From an uncultured delta proteobacterium (GTDB taxonomy: Bacteria > RBG-13-61-14 > DRUE01), in the NCBI GenBank assembly GCA_903897985.1, contig CAIUDS010000415.1, positions 1-9,166 on the forward strand: DNA of 9,166 nucleotides, in the 5' to 3' direction. Position numbers and translations under genes: made by a program. The stretch's first letter is position 1, and each line of letters opens with the position of its first letter. This document shows positions 1 through 5,809 of the stretch, in pieces. The notes under the pieces are model-generated. The model searched no databases and had not been told where the DNA came from. It saw only the letters and a list, made by a program, of their open reading frames with translations.

Positions 1-1
1 C

Positions 2-226
2 CAGGCGGCCGGCAAGAAAGTCATCCTGGCCGGCGGCGCGCTGCCCAAGAATATTTTCTGGCAGGTCGCCGGTGATGTCCAGATTGGAACCAACGCGCAC
101 TTTAAGGGAATCATCCTGTGTCAGACCGCGATCCATCTGCAGACCGGCGCCTCGGCGAACGGCCGATTGTTGGCGCAGACTGCGGTCACGCTTGATCAAA
201 GCACGGTTGTAGAACCTGCTCCGTGA
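2..226 (+). CDS. Ice-binding-like (DUF3494) protein, C-terminal part
   Basis: The first 74 codons, open at the left edge, end at TGA 224-226. The peptide shows the closing part of the DUF3494 beta-solenoid: a run reading NIFWQVAGDVQIGTNAHFKG, then residues of the type GIILCQTAIHLQTGASANGR and LLAQTAVTLDQSTVV. The N-I-F-W-Q-V-A-G / F-x-G-x-I-L / G-A-x-x-x-G-R-x-L-A-Q-x-A-V-T-L-D pattern is diagnostic of that family. Members are secreted or surface proteins; some bind ice, but many occur in non-polar bacteria and probably act as adhesins or matrix proteins, so antifreeze activity should not be assumed. The N-terminus, signal peptide and any anchoring domain lie outside the window. The stop falls 151 bases before the preferred start of the next gene, so cotranscription is possible but unproven. 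Confidence 0.88.
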   Translation, partial: QAAGKKVILAGGALPKNIFWQVAGDVQIGTNAHFKGIILCQTAIHLQTGASANGRLLAQTAVTLDQSTVVEPAP

Positions 227-271
227 GGCATGCGGTTCACGAGGTGAAAGCGATAAAAATGTAATAACCCC

Positions 272-290
272 AAAGGAGGGAAGTTAGATG
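272..290 (+). promoter_or_regulatory. Strong ribosome-binding site at an alternative upstream start (ATG 288)
   Basis: AAAGGAGGG at 272-280 lies 7 bases before ATG 288, which is in frame with the VWA-OmpA gene and would add 30 residues before its signal peptide. The preferred start, ATG 378, has its own GAGGAGAAG about 5 bases upstream. The 30 extra residues are basic and polar (K, R, E, S) and would bury the signal peptide, so this site may drive a longer isoform or be incidental. Confidence 0.45.
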
Positions 291-377
291 ACGGTAAAAC
301 ATTATAAAGGTGAACCATCATGTAGTTCTGAGGGCAGGCAAAAAAACCGGAAAGAAATTTCCAAGAGGAGAAGAGCA

Positions 378-1430
378 ATGAAAAGAGCAGGATGGGTATT
401 GGCAGGATGGGTAGTAATGGTCGCGGTCTGGTTGGCGCCGGCTTGGGCGCTGGCCGCGGAACACAACGATAGCGGGGTGTTTCTGATTGATGTCTCGGAA
501 ACCATGGGCTACAAGGATTATGTGGCGCAGGCCGAAAAGATCGCGCGGTCCATGAATCAGAAATTCCCCAACTATGTCCTTTCCGCGGGCGCCGAAATCT
601 ACGGCAACATGAATTACCCGCAGATCGAGTGGATCTCGCCGGTCCAGGATTATGACCGCGCCGCGCTCGACCAGGCCCTTTCCGGGCTGACCAAGGGCAA
701 CGGCTCAACCCCCATGGGCAGCGCCGTTAACCAGTCCGGGCCCGGCCTCGAGCAGGCCCGGGGCAAGAAGGCCCTGATCGTCATCGGCGACGGACTCGAC
801 AACGGCTTTGCCAACCTGGCGACCGAGATAAAAATACTGAAGGATAAATACCAGTCCGACCTGTGCGTGTACACCATCCAGATCGGGGATAACCCGCGGG
901 GCACAAAAGTTATGGCCGATTTGGTCAAGGCTGGCGGGTGCGGCAAGACCACCAAAGCCTCGGAACTCCAATCGGACGAAGGCGTCCAGGCCCTGGTGGA
1001 TATCATCTTCCCGCCGGAAGGCAAGGTTGTAGCGGCGGTGGCGGCGCCGGCTCCCCAAGCAAAGCCGAAAGTGATTCTGGTCGAGTTCACGGACACGCAT
1101 TTCGATTTCGATAAATCAACCCTTACCCCGCTAGGGAAAGAGATTCTGGTTAAGAACATCAAGACGCTGAAAGACAACCCGAATGTGAATATCCTGATTG
1201 CGGGCTATACCTCCGCCAGCGGCACTGATGAATATAACCAAAAGTTGAGCGAGAGAAGAGCAACCACGGTCAGAGACGCTCTCATCGCAGGAGGCATTGC
1301 CCCGGAACGGCTCACGAAAATCGGCTATGGCGAGAAGCGACCGGCCACATTTGAATCGTATCCTGAGGACCTGGAGTCAAAGGCCGCCAAGTCGAACATG
1401 AGAGTCCTGTTCACCATCATCGTGAAATAA
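378..1430 (+). CDS. Exported VWA - OmpA-like fusion protein
   Basis: 350 residues from ATG 378. Residues 1-26 form a signal peptide (MKR, hydrophobic core, AWALA before AEH). Residues 31-212 look like a von Willebrand A domain: the metal site reads D38-x-S40-x-T42, with T111 (GSTPMGSA) and D138 (VIGDGLDN). The third MIDAS serine is replaced by Thr, which keeps the hydroxyl. An Ala/Pro linker (about 217-230) leads to a C-terminal OmpA domain (about 231-350) with HFDFDKSTLTPLG, the NQKLSERRA helix and the KIGYGEKRP turn; this domain normally binds peptidoglycan. In the usual G-H-T-D loop this protein has G-Y-T-S (S279), so the Asp that contacts diaminopimelate in classical OmpA is missing, while the Arg in LSERRA remains. 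Likely a periplasmic protein tethered to the wall, with the VWA part binding a partner. Start 378 is preferred for its signal peptide and its GGAGAAG site, as in its neighbours. Confidence 0.88.
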   Translation: MKRAGWVLAGWVVMVAVWLAPAWALAAEHNDSGVFLIDVSETMGYKDYVAQAEKIARSMNQKFPNYVLSAGAEIYGNMNYPQIEWISPVQDYDRAALDQALSGLTKGNGSTPMGSAVNQSGPGLEQARGKKALIVIGDGLDNGFANLATEIKILKDKYQSDLCVYTIQIGDNPRGTKVMADLVKAGGCGKTTKASELQSDEGVQALVDIIFPPEGKVVAAVAAPAPQAKPKVILVEFTDTHFDFDKSTLTPLGKEILVKNIKTLKDNPNVNILIAGYTSASGTDEYNQKLSERRATTVRDALIAGGIAPERLTKIGYGEKRPATFESYPEDLESKAAKSNMRVLFTIIVK

Positions 1431-1447
1431 GATACGGAGGGGAAAAA

Positions 1448-1681
1448 ATGAAGGAAATGGATGCAATCAAGATTCTGGCAATTGGGCTGATCGCGGCCGG
1501 CATCCTGGCGTTGGCGTATGGCGGGTTCAGCTACACCAATACTACCCGCAGGGCCAAGCTGGGTCAGATCGAGATGTCGGTAAAGCACAAGCATAGGGTT
1601 AAAGTCCCGGTCGGGGTTGGCGTGGTGGCGATAGCGGCTGGCGGCGGCCTCCTGCTGTTTGGGACGAGCAAGAAGAGCTAG
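1448..1681 (+). CDS. Small two-helix membrane protein (DUF3185-like)
   Basis: 77 residues, starting 17 bases after the previous stop with a clear GGAGGGG site before ATG 1448. Two hydrophobic helices, about residues 7-26 (ILAIGLIAAGILALAYGG) and 52-71 (VPVGVGVVAIAAGGGLLLFG), flank a polar loop of about 25 residues rich in K, H and R. The layout of helix ending in YGGFSYT, a loop with LGQIEM, then a Gly-rich second helix recalls small inner-membrane proteins often annotated as DUF3185 or hypothetical in Geobacter-like bacteria. No biochemical role is known to me. Tight spacing to the VWA-OmpA gene indicates one transcript. The family assignment is from memory of the pattern and is moderate; existence of the gene is well supported by its RBS and spacing. 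Confidence 0.75.
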   Translation: MKEMDAIKILAIGLIAAGILALAYGGFSYTNTTRRAKLGQIEMSVKHKHRVKVPVGVGVVAIAAGGGLLLFGTSKKS

Positions 1682-1767
1682 CCGGCCCTTTCCCTCAATA
1701 ACAGGGGACGCTGCCCAAAAGTCGGAAAAACAACTGAAAACAAAAAACAAAAAAAGGAGAAATTTCC

Positions 1768-2547
1768 ATGAAGATAAAACATTTGAAAAAACTGGTGCTT
1801 TTAGGGATCACGGTTTTATGGTTAAGCCTTCTGGCCATTCCGGCCAGGGCGGAATGGAATATCCGATTCTGGATTCCACTGCCTCCCCCCATTGTATTTT
1901 CCGCGCCGCCGCAGGTGGTCGTATTGCCTCAGACTTATGTCTATGTTGTCCCGGACATTCAGGATGACTTCTTTTTCTATGACGGCTTTTGGTGGCGTCC
2001 ATGGCGGGGGCGCTGGTACCGTTCGCAGTATTACGACCGGGGTTGGGGTTATTATTCAAGCGTCCCGATTTTTTATCGAGAAGTGCCCCAGTATTGGCGG
2101 CGTGACTACCGGGACCATCGCTGGAATGGCCAGCCCTGGAACTACGAACGCGTACATTACGATCAAGTTCAAAGGAACTGGAAAGGTTGGAAACAAGACA
2201 AGTATTGGGAAAAACACAATACTTGGGGAGTCCAGGGTATGAAGCCCCAGCAGCATGAGGGCCAGCAGCCGCAACCGCATGCTCAACAACCCCAGGGCCA
2301 GAAGCAACAACCGTCGCAACCCAATAAAAGCCAGGCAAACCAAGGCCCAGGCAACCAAGGTCAAGGCAACCAGGGTCCGGGCAACCAGAACCAAGGAAAC
2401 CAAGGTCATGTGAACCAAGGTCAAGGCAATAAAGATCAAGGCCAGGGCAATAAAGCCGGAGAACCGCAGGGAGGCCCAAGCAAGGATAAAGACAATAAGG
2501 ATAAAGACAATAAGAACAATTCGGATAAGGACAAGGAAAAACACTAA
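1768..2547 (+). CDS. Exported aromatic-rich protein with Gln/Gly/Asn repeat tail
   Basis: 259 residues with a signal peptide (about 1-28, ending IPARA before EWN). The mature N-terminus (29-75) has a PLPPP segment and alternating hydrophobics. Residues about 70-152 are packed with Trp, Tyr and Arg (FWWRPWRGRWYRSQYYDRGW, then WEKHNTWGVQGM), a pattern I associate with exported proteins of unknown function in Geobacter-type genomes. From about 155 on the chain is low complexity: Gln/Pro/His-rich, then seven five-residue units of the NQGxG type (191-225), then a Lys/Asp-rich end. The tail is probably disordered; its nucleotide repeats suggest length variation. AAAAAGGAGAAA precedes ATG 1768, almost the same site as the next gene. 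The A-rich 86-base gap before it contains no other signal I can identify. Function unknown; a surface or periplasmic matrix role is inference. Confidence 0.8.
   Translation: MKIKHLKKLVLLGITVLWLSLLAIPARAEWNIRFWIPLPPPIVFSAPPQVVVLPQTYVYVVPDIQDDFFFYDGFWWRPWRGRWYRSQYYDRGWGYYSSVPIFYREVPQYWRRDYRDHRWNGQPWNYERVHYDQVQRNWKGWKQDKYWEKHNTWGVQGMKPQQHEGQQPQPHAQQPQGQKQQPSQPNKSQANQGPGNQGQGNQGPGNQNQGNQGHVNQGQGNKDQGQGNKAGEPQGGPSKDKDNKDKDNKNNSDKDKEKH
2338..2442 (+). repeat. In-frame 15-base tandem repeat (NQGxG pentapeptides)
   Basis: Seven imperfect 15-base units encode NQGPG, NQGQG, NQGPG, NQNQG, NQGHV, NQGQG and NKDQG. Third codon positions vary (CAA/CAG, GGT/GGC), so the array is not freshly amplified, but alternate units match closely enough to give a 30-base secondary period. 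Confidence 0.85.
2482..2511 (+). repeat. Perfect 15-base tandem duplication
   Basis: AAGGATAAAGACAAT occurs twice back to back (2482-2496 and 2497-2511) and encodes KDKDN twice in the lysine/aspartate-rich tail. Identity at every base, unlike the older NQGxG array, points to a recent slippage duplication. Confidence 0.9.
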
Positions 2548-2580
2548 CAACAAAACGCAATAAAAAAAGGAGAAAGTTTC

Positions 2581-3342
2581 ATGAAGGTAAAATATTCTGT
2601 AGCTCTGATGGCGGCCATGGTCGTTCTGATGGCGATCGGCGCGCCTCTGCGCGCGGCGTCCGTGACGGATGCTCAAATCGTGTCCTCCGCCAAGGATACT
2701 TATGTTTTCAAGACCTTCCTCAAAGATGATGCCATTAAAGTCGAGTCCAAGGACGGGGTCGTCACCTTAACCGGGGTTGTCGCCAACTCCGCCCGCAAGC
2801 TATTGGCCGAAATGACCGTAACGGTCCTGCCCGGGGTCAAAAGCGTGGACAACCGGCTGACCGTCAAAGGCGCGGAACCCACCGCCAACTCGGACGCGTG
2901 GATCAAGGAGAAAGTGGAAACCACGCTCGCGTTACATCGAAGCGTGAACGACAGCCAAATTGAGGTTTCCGTCAAAGATGGCATCGTGACCCTGAAAGGC
3001 ATTGCTAACAACCAGGCCAAAAAGGAATTGGCGACCGCATACGCCGAGGATGTCGAGGGGGTAAAAAGTGTAAAGAATGAGATGACCGTGTCAAGCACCT
3101 GGAAAGCGACCTACAATAAGGCGGCGGACTACATTGATGACGCGTCCATCACCGCCCAGGTCAGGTACGCCTTGCTGACCCATCGCTCCACCAGCGTCCT
3201 CAAGACCAAGGTGGAAACGAAAAATGGCGTGGTCACCTTGTCGGGCGAGGCAAAGAGCCCGGCCGAAAGGACTCTGGCCACCCTGCTCGCCAACGACATT
3301 AACGGCGTGCAGGCGGTAATAAACCTGATGACCATAAAGTAA
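2581..3342 (+). CDS. Periplasmic triple-BON-domain protein (OsmY-like)
   Basis: 253 residues. Signal peptide about 1-26 (MKVK, hydrophobic core, PLRAASV). Three BON domains follow: about 29-96, 104-171 and 185-253. Each ends in the family's hallmark: SKDGVVTLTGVV / LPGVKSVDNRLTV, VKDGIVTLKGIA / VEGVKSVKNEMTV, and TKNGVVTLSGEA / INGVQAVINLMTI. BON domains bind phospholipid surfaces and are typical of osmotic or envelope-stress proteins such as OsmY and of outer-membrane lipoproteins such as DolP. E. coli OsmY has two, so three is longer than that archetype, though multi-BON proteins are common. There is no lipobox, so the protein should be soluble in the periplasm. AAAAAAAGGAGAAAG precedes the start, and the gap to the previous gene is only 33 bases, so cotranscription is likely. 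Confidence 0.92.
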   Translation: MKVKYSVALMAAMVVLMAIGAPLRAASVTDAQIVSSAKDTYVFKTFLKDDAIKVESKDGVVTLTGVVANSARKLLAEMTVTVLPGVKSVDNRLTVKGAEPTANSDAWIKEKVETTLALHRSVNDSQIEVSVKDGIVTLKGIANNQAKKELATAYAEDVEGVKSVKNEMTVSSTWKATYNKAADYIDDASITAQVRYALLTHRSTSVLKTKVETKNGVVTLSGEAKSPAERTLATLLANDINGVQAVINLMTIK

Positions 3343-3376
3343 CTTGGCGTTCAAAAGCACAAAGGTTGACGGATCG

Positions 3377-3410
3377 TTGGCGGCGGGCGCAGTGAGGCGC
3401 CGGCCGCCAA
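3377..3410 (+). promoter_or_regulatory. Strong intercistronic hairpin
   Basis: The outer arms TTGGCGGC (3377-3384) and GCCGCCAA (3403-3410) pair over 8 bases. After one G-G mismatch, GGCGC (3386-3390) pairs with GCGCC (3397-3401) around the loop AGTGAG. No T-run follows, so it is not a standard intrinsic terminator. It sits 35 bases after the BON stop and 30 before the next start; it may protect or process the mRNA, or attenuate the downstream gene. Confidence 0.75.
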
Positions 3411-3440
3411 TGGGCCGGAGCAACCCGAAAGGAGAAGCAA

Positions 3441-3599
3441 ATGTTTTGGACCATTGCCACAATCCTGATAATTCTGTGGCTGTTGGGTTTTTTAACCCAT
3501 GTCTCCATCGGCGGAGTGGCCTGGCTCATTCATATCCTGCTGGTGGTCGCAATTATCGTGGTGCTGATCAGGGTCATTCAAGGGCGGCGACCGATCTAA
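3441..3599 (+). CDS. lmo0937-type small membrane protein
   Basis: 52 residues starting at ATG 3441 behind GAAAGGAGAAG, the same kind of ribosome-binding site as its upstream neighbours. Translation begins MFWTIATILIILWLLGFLTH and ends VVLIRVIQGRRPI. It has two hydrophobic segments (about 3-19 and 25-43), a central THVSIGG turn and a basic tail. The start MFW.IA.IL.ILWLLG, the G/H-containing middle and the short cationic end match the lmo0937 family of tiny membrane proteins, widespread in bacteria and often next to stress or BON genes. No biochemical role is established that I know of. Its position after the triple-BON gene fits an envelope-stress operon. Confidence 0.8.
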   Translation: MFWTIATILIILWLLGFLTHVSIGGVAWLIHILLVVAIIVVLIRVIQGRRPI

Positions 3600-3689
3600 G
3601 AAGCCGTCTCCTTGACCATGCCCCAGGCCCAGCGGGAGAGTTCTGTTTACCATGAGGTCAAGGGGCTCGCGGATAATCGGAGAAATCTG

Positions 3690-3989
3690 ATGCATGACAA
3701 CCGAAAACAGATCTTGGAAGCAGGATTAAGGGGAGAGGAAGTATTCCTTAAAGGGATTGTTGTCCCCGGCGACACGGATGAGCGCTTGACCATGGTATCA
3801 ATCGTTTTGTCCACCGACCAGGAGTTGGATTTTGTGATTGAACGGAATGCCAAGGGAGATGAACTCTTCGATCATCTTCGGGAATTGGTTAGGGTTAAGG
3901 GCTTCATCCGGGAGGATCAACCGGAGAAAAGGATGATTCGGATCACTGCTTATAAGGTCCTTGACCGGAACGCGGAAATAAGGACTTGA
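3690..3989 (+). CDS. Small protein of unknown function (possible OB-like fold)
   Basis: I do not recognise the family. From ATG 3690 it has 99 residues, with GGAGA about 8 bases upstream. The same frame is open back to TTG 3612 and ATG 3618, which would add 24-26 residues, but neither has a ribosome-binding site; the true start is uncertain. No signal peptide or membrane segment is visible, so it should be cytoplasmic. The core alternates hydrophobic strands with charged turns (VFLKGIVVPGD, LTMVSIVLS, LDFVIE, a helix DELFDHLRELV, then VRVKGFIRED and RMIRITAYKVLD). The repeated V-x-G-(F/I) strand starts resemble a small OB-like barrel; this is inference. Its stop overlaps the -35 box of the next gene's promoter, so it may end the upstream transcription unit. 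Confidence 0.65.
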   Translation: MHDNRKQILEAGLRGEEVFLKGIVVPGDTDERLTMVSIVLSTDQELDFVIERNAKGDELFDHLRELVRVKGFIREDQPEKRMIRITAYKVLDRNAEIRT

Positions 3990-4015
3990 CAAGGTTTGCC
4001 AAAATGTGCCATAAT
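3986..4015 (+). promoter_or_regulatory. Sigma70-type promoter for the M23 peptidase gene
   Basis: TTGACA (3986-3991, a perfect -35) is followed after 18 bases by CATAAT (4010-4015, five of six matches to TATAAT). Transcription would start near 4021-4023, only 3-5 bases before GTG 4026. The -35 overlaps the stop codon of the previous gene. Confidence 0.75.
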
Positions 4016-4025
4016 CTGATCTTCG

Positions 4026-4943
4026 GTGAAAAAGGACTTTTTACAATTCAAGGATTACACGATCCTGATCGTACCCGATCACACTTCCGGGGTAAAGCGA
4101 GTTAGGCTGACCTCCGGCAGGATTCGGGCTTTGCTGATCACGGGCGGGGTATTGTCCCTGCTGTTCCTGCTCTTCAGCGTGGGCTATTTCTCCGGCCTCC
4201 AGAAGGGCTGGAGCCTGGAGCGGTATCAGACCGAGAACCAGAACCTCAAAGTCCAGTTCAAGGCGCTGTCCGAGCAGGTCACCACCATCCAGAACCAGTT
4301 AAACCGGGTTAATGAGTTGGACCACCGGATCCGGCTGGCGATCGGGATCGAGCAGAGCCAGAAAGCGGACTTAGGCGTAGGCGGCCCGGAGGGGGACGCC
4401 CCGGCCATGAGCCAGATGCTGCCGCAGCAGGAAGCGGACCGGATCAAAAAGATTGCGGGGAAGTTGAGCCAATTGAACAATAACCTGGACAACCAGGAAC
4501 TGAGCCTGGATGAGTTGGACGCCTATCTCGAGGACAACGAAGCCCTGATCATGGCCACGCCCAGCATCTGGCCGGTGCGGGGCTGGGTCACCACCGAATT
4601 CGGCATGCGCACCAGCCCCTTCGGGGGGACCTATACCCTCCATCAGGGCATTGACATCGCCACCACCATGGGGACCTTGATCCGGACCCCGGCCAGCGGC
4701 ATTGTCACTTACGCCGGCTGGGACTCGGGTTACGGAAACCTGGTGGTGATCAGCCACGGCTACGGACTCTCAACCAAGTTCGGACACTGCGCCGAAATCC
4801 TGGTCAAAAAGGGCGACGCGGTCAGGCGCGGCCAAGGCATTGCCACGGTGGGCGCCACCGGCCGGGCCACCGGGCCTCACCTCCACTACGAGATCCTCAT
4901 CCACGGCGTGCCGGTCAATCCGCGGCGATATGTTTTCGAATAG
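4026..4943 (+). CDS. Membrane-anchored M23 (LytM-type) peptidase
   Basis: 305 residues from GTG 4026; an in-frame TGA at 4017 rules out a longer start. A short cytoplasmic N-terminus (KDYTILIVPDHTSGVKRVRL) leads to one transmembrane helix at about 34-56. A coiled-coil stretch at about 64-110 and a second helical part at about 134-172 come before the peptidase domain (about 183-302). Its zinc site is intact: H206-x3-D210 (HQGID) and H285-x-H287 (HLH), with H254 (KFGHC) as the expected catalytic histidine. Such proteins cut peptide cross-links in peptidoglycan or, when inactive, regulate amidases as EnvC and NlpD do; here the full motif supports real hydrolase activity in the periplasm. It has its own promoter and converges with the glycosyltransferase across 63 bases in which I see no clear terminator. 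Confidence 0.92.
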   Translation: MKKDFLQFKDYTILIVPDHTSGVKRVRLTSGRIRALLITGGVLSLLFLLFSVGYFSGLQKGWSLERYQTENQNLKVQFKALSEQVTTIQNQLNRVNELDHRIRLAIGIEQSQKADLGVGGPEGDAPAMSQMLPQQEADRIKKIAGKLSQLNNNLDNQELSLDELDAYLEDNEALIMATPSIWPVRGWVTTEFGMRTSPFGGTYTLHQGIDIATTMGTLIRTPASGIVTYAGWDSGYGNLVVISHGYGLSTKFGHCAEILVKKGDAVRRGQGIATVGATGRATGPHLHYEILIHGVPVNPRRYVFE

Positions 4944-5006
4944 ACCGCTCCGCTCCTTTCTGAATGGATGTGCGAGTGCCGAGAGGCGCGATTCCTTATC
5001 AACCCA

Positions 5007-5690
5007 TCAACTGAATAATGAATAGCGGAAAATGCACCAGAGCGCCTTGATGGCGTCTTTGGTTCCGATCTTCTTGCCTTGCGCGTAAGTCCGGCCGTTG
5101 TAGGAAATCGGGATTTCAAACACCCGGAGCTTTCTCCGGGCGACCTTGGCGGTGATCTCCGGCTCGAACCCGAACCGGTCCTGCTTGAGCTCGAGGGACT
5201 GGATGATGTCGCGGCGGAAAACCTTGTAGCAGGTTTCCATGTCGGTGATGTTGAGGTTGGTGAACACATTGGAGACGAAGGTGAGGAACTGGTTGGCGAG
5301 ATAGTGATGGAAATAGAGCACGCGGTGTTTTCTGCCGAGGAACCGCGAGCCATAGACCACCTCGGCCCATCCTTTTTCGATCGGCTCGATCAGTTCCGGG
5401 TATTCTTCCGGAAAATATTCGAGGTCCGCGTCCTGAACCAGCACGATGTCTCCTTGGCATTGCGAGAAACCGGTCCGCAACGCCGCGCCCTTGCCCTGAT
5501 TTTTTTCGTGGTAAAAAACCCGGATCCGGGGGTCGGTCAGTTTTTTCAGGACTTCCTGGGTGCCGTCCGAACTGCAGTCGTCCACTATCACGAGTTCCTT
5601 GTCAATCGGGACCGCGAGCACCTGCTCCAATACCTGCATGATGGTTTCGCGCTCATTATAGACCGGCATCACTACTGAGAGCTTGGGCAC
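5007..5690 (-). CDS. Family 2 glycosyltransferase, DPM1-like
   Basis: 227 residues from a GTG start (complement of 5688-5690) with GAGAGGA 6 bases upstream. The GT-A fold signatures appear in order: LSVVMPVYNERETI (4-17), IVDDCSSDGT (about 35-44), KNQGKGAALRTG, and the metal-binding DADLEY (DxD), followed by VYGSRFLG and the acceptor-side ETCYKVFRR and FGFEPEITAKVAR. This order matches dolichyl/polyprenyl-phosphate hexose synthases. It has no C-terminal membrane helices, as in soluble DPM1-type enzymes. The likely reaction is transfer of a hexose from a nucleotide sugar to a polyprenyl phosphate at the inner face of the cytoplasmic membrane, for glycan or lipid A/protein modification; sugar and acceptor cannot be read from sequence. 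It is a single gene facing two plus-strand genes, with no glycan cluster in view. Confidence 0.9.
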   Translation of the reverse strand: MPKLSVVMPVYNERETIMQVLEQVLAVPIDKELVIVDDCSSDGTQEVLKKLTDPRIRVFYHEKNQGKGAALRTGFSQCQGDIVLVQDADLEYFPEEYPELIEPIEKGWAEVVYGSRFLGRKHRVLYFHHYLANQFLTFVSNVFTNLNITDMETCYKVFRRDIIQSLELKQDRFGFEPEITAKVARRKLRVFEIPISYNGRTYAQGKKIGTKDAIKALWCIFRYSLFS

Positions 5691-5720
5691 TTTAATTCCT
5701 CTCCTGTTATGGATTTAAAA

Positions 5721-5729
5721 TTTATAGCA
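5721..5729 (-). promoter_or_regulatory. Extended -10 promoter element for the glycosyltransferase
   Basis: On the minus strand the bases read TGCTATAAA, an extended -10 (TGn plus TATAAA, five of six to consensus). A start site near 5714 would give a leader of about 24 bases that includes the ribosome-binding site. No good -35 is visible, which is usual for extended -10 promoters. Confidence 0.5.
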
Positions 5730-5770
5730 CAGATTCCGGGATTTCTGAAATGGAAGGTCTGCTTCCCGGT

Positions 5771-5799
5771 TTGTTAATCGGTCGAAATCGTGCTAAATA
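5771..5799 (+). promoter_or_regulatory. Possible promoter for the MshEN-domain gene
   Basis: TTGTTA (5771-5776) is 17 bases before TAAATA (5794-5799), which is preceded by TGC as in an extended -10. The -10 matches consensus at only three positions, so support is weak. If real, the transcript would start about 4 bases before ATG 5810, again nearly leaderless. Confidence 0.3.
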
Positions 5800-5809
5800 G
5801 AGAAATGCT

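Noticed and set aside
227..287. Possible promoter or terminator between the DUF3494 and VWA-OmpA genes
   Set aside because: TTCACGAGGTGAA can form a 5-bp stem but has no T-run, and no -10/-35 pair has acceptable spacing.
2056..2676. 206-codon minus-strand frame with a Leu/Val-rich chain that could pass for a membrane protein
   Set aside because: It is the complement of the Gln/Asn/Gly/Lys repeat tail; the hydrophobic look comes from complementing CAA/AAC/AAG codons.
4944..5006. Bidirectional terminator between the convergent M23 and glycosyltransferase genes
   Set aside because: No stable stem with flanking T- or A-tracts could be found in the 63 bases.
5079..5678. 199-codon plus-strand frame opposite the glycosyltransferase
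   Set aside because: The minus strand carries the full GT2 motif series with a good ribosome-binding site; the plus frame is a shadow.
5751..5765. Sigma54-like promoter (TGG...TGCT) before the MshEN gene
   Set aside because: The distance between GG and GC is three bases shorter than the strict sigma54 spacing.
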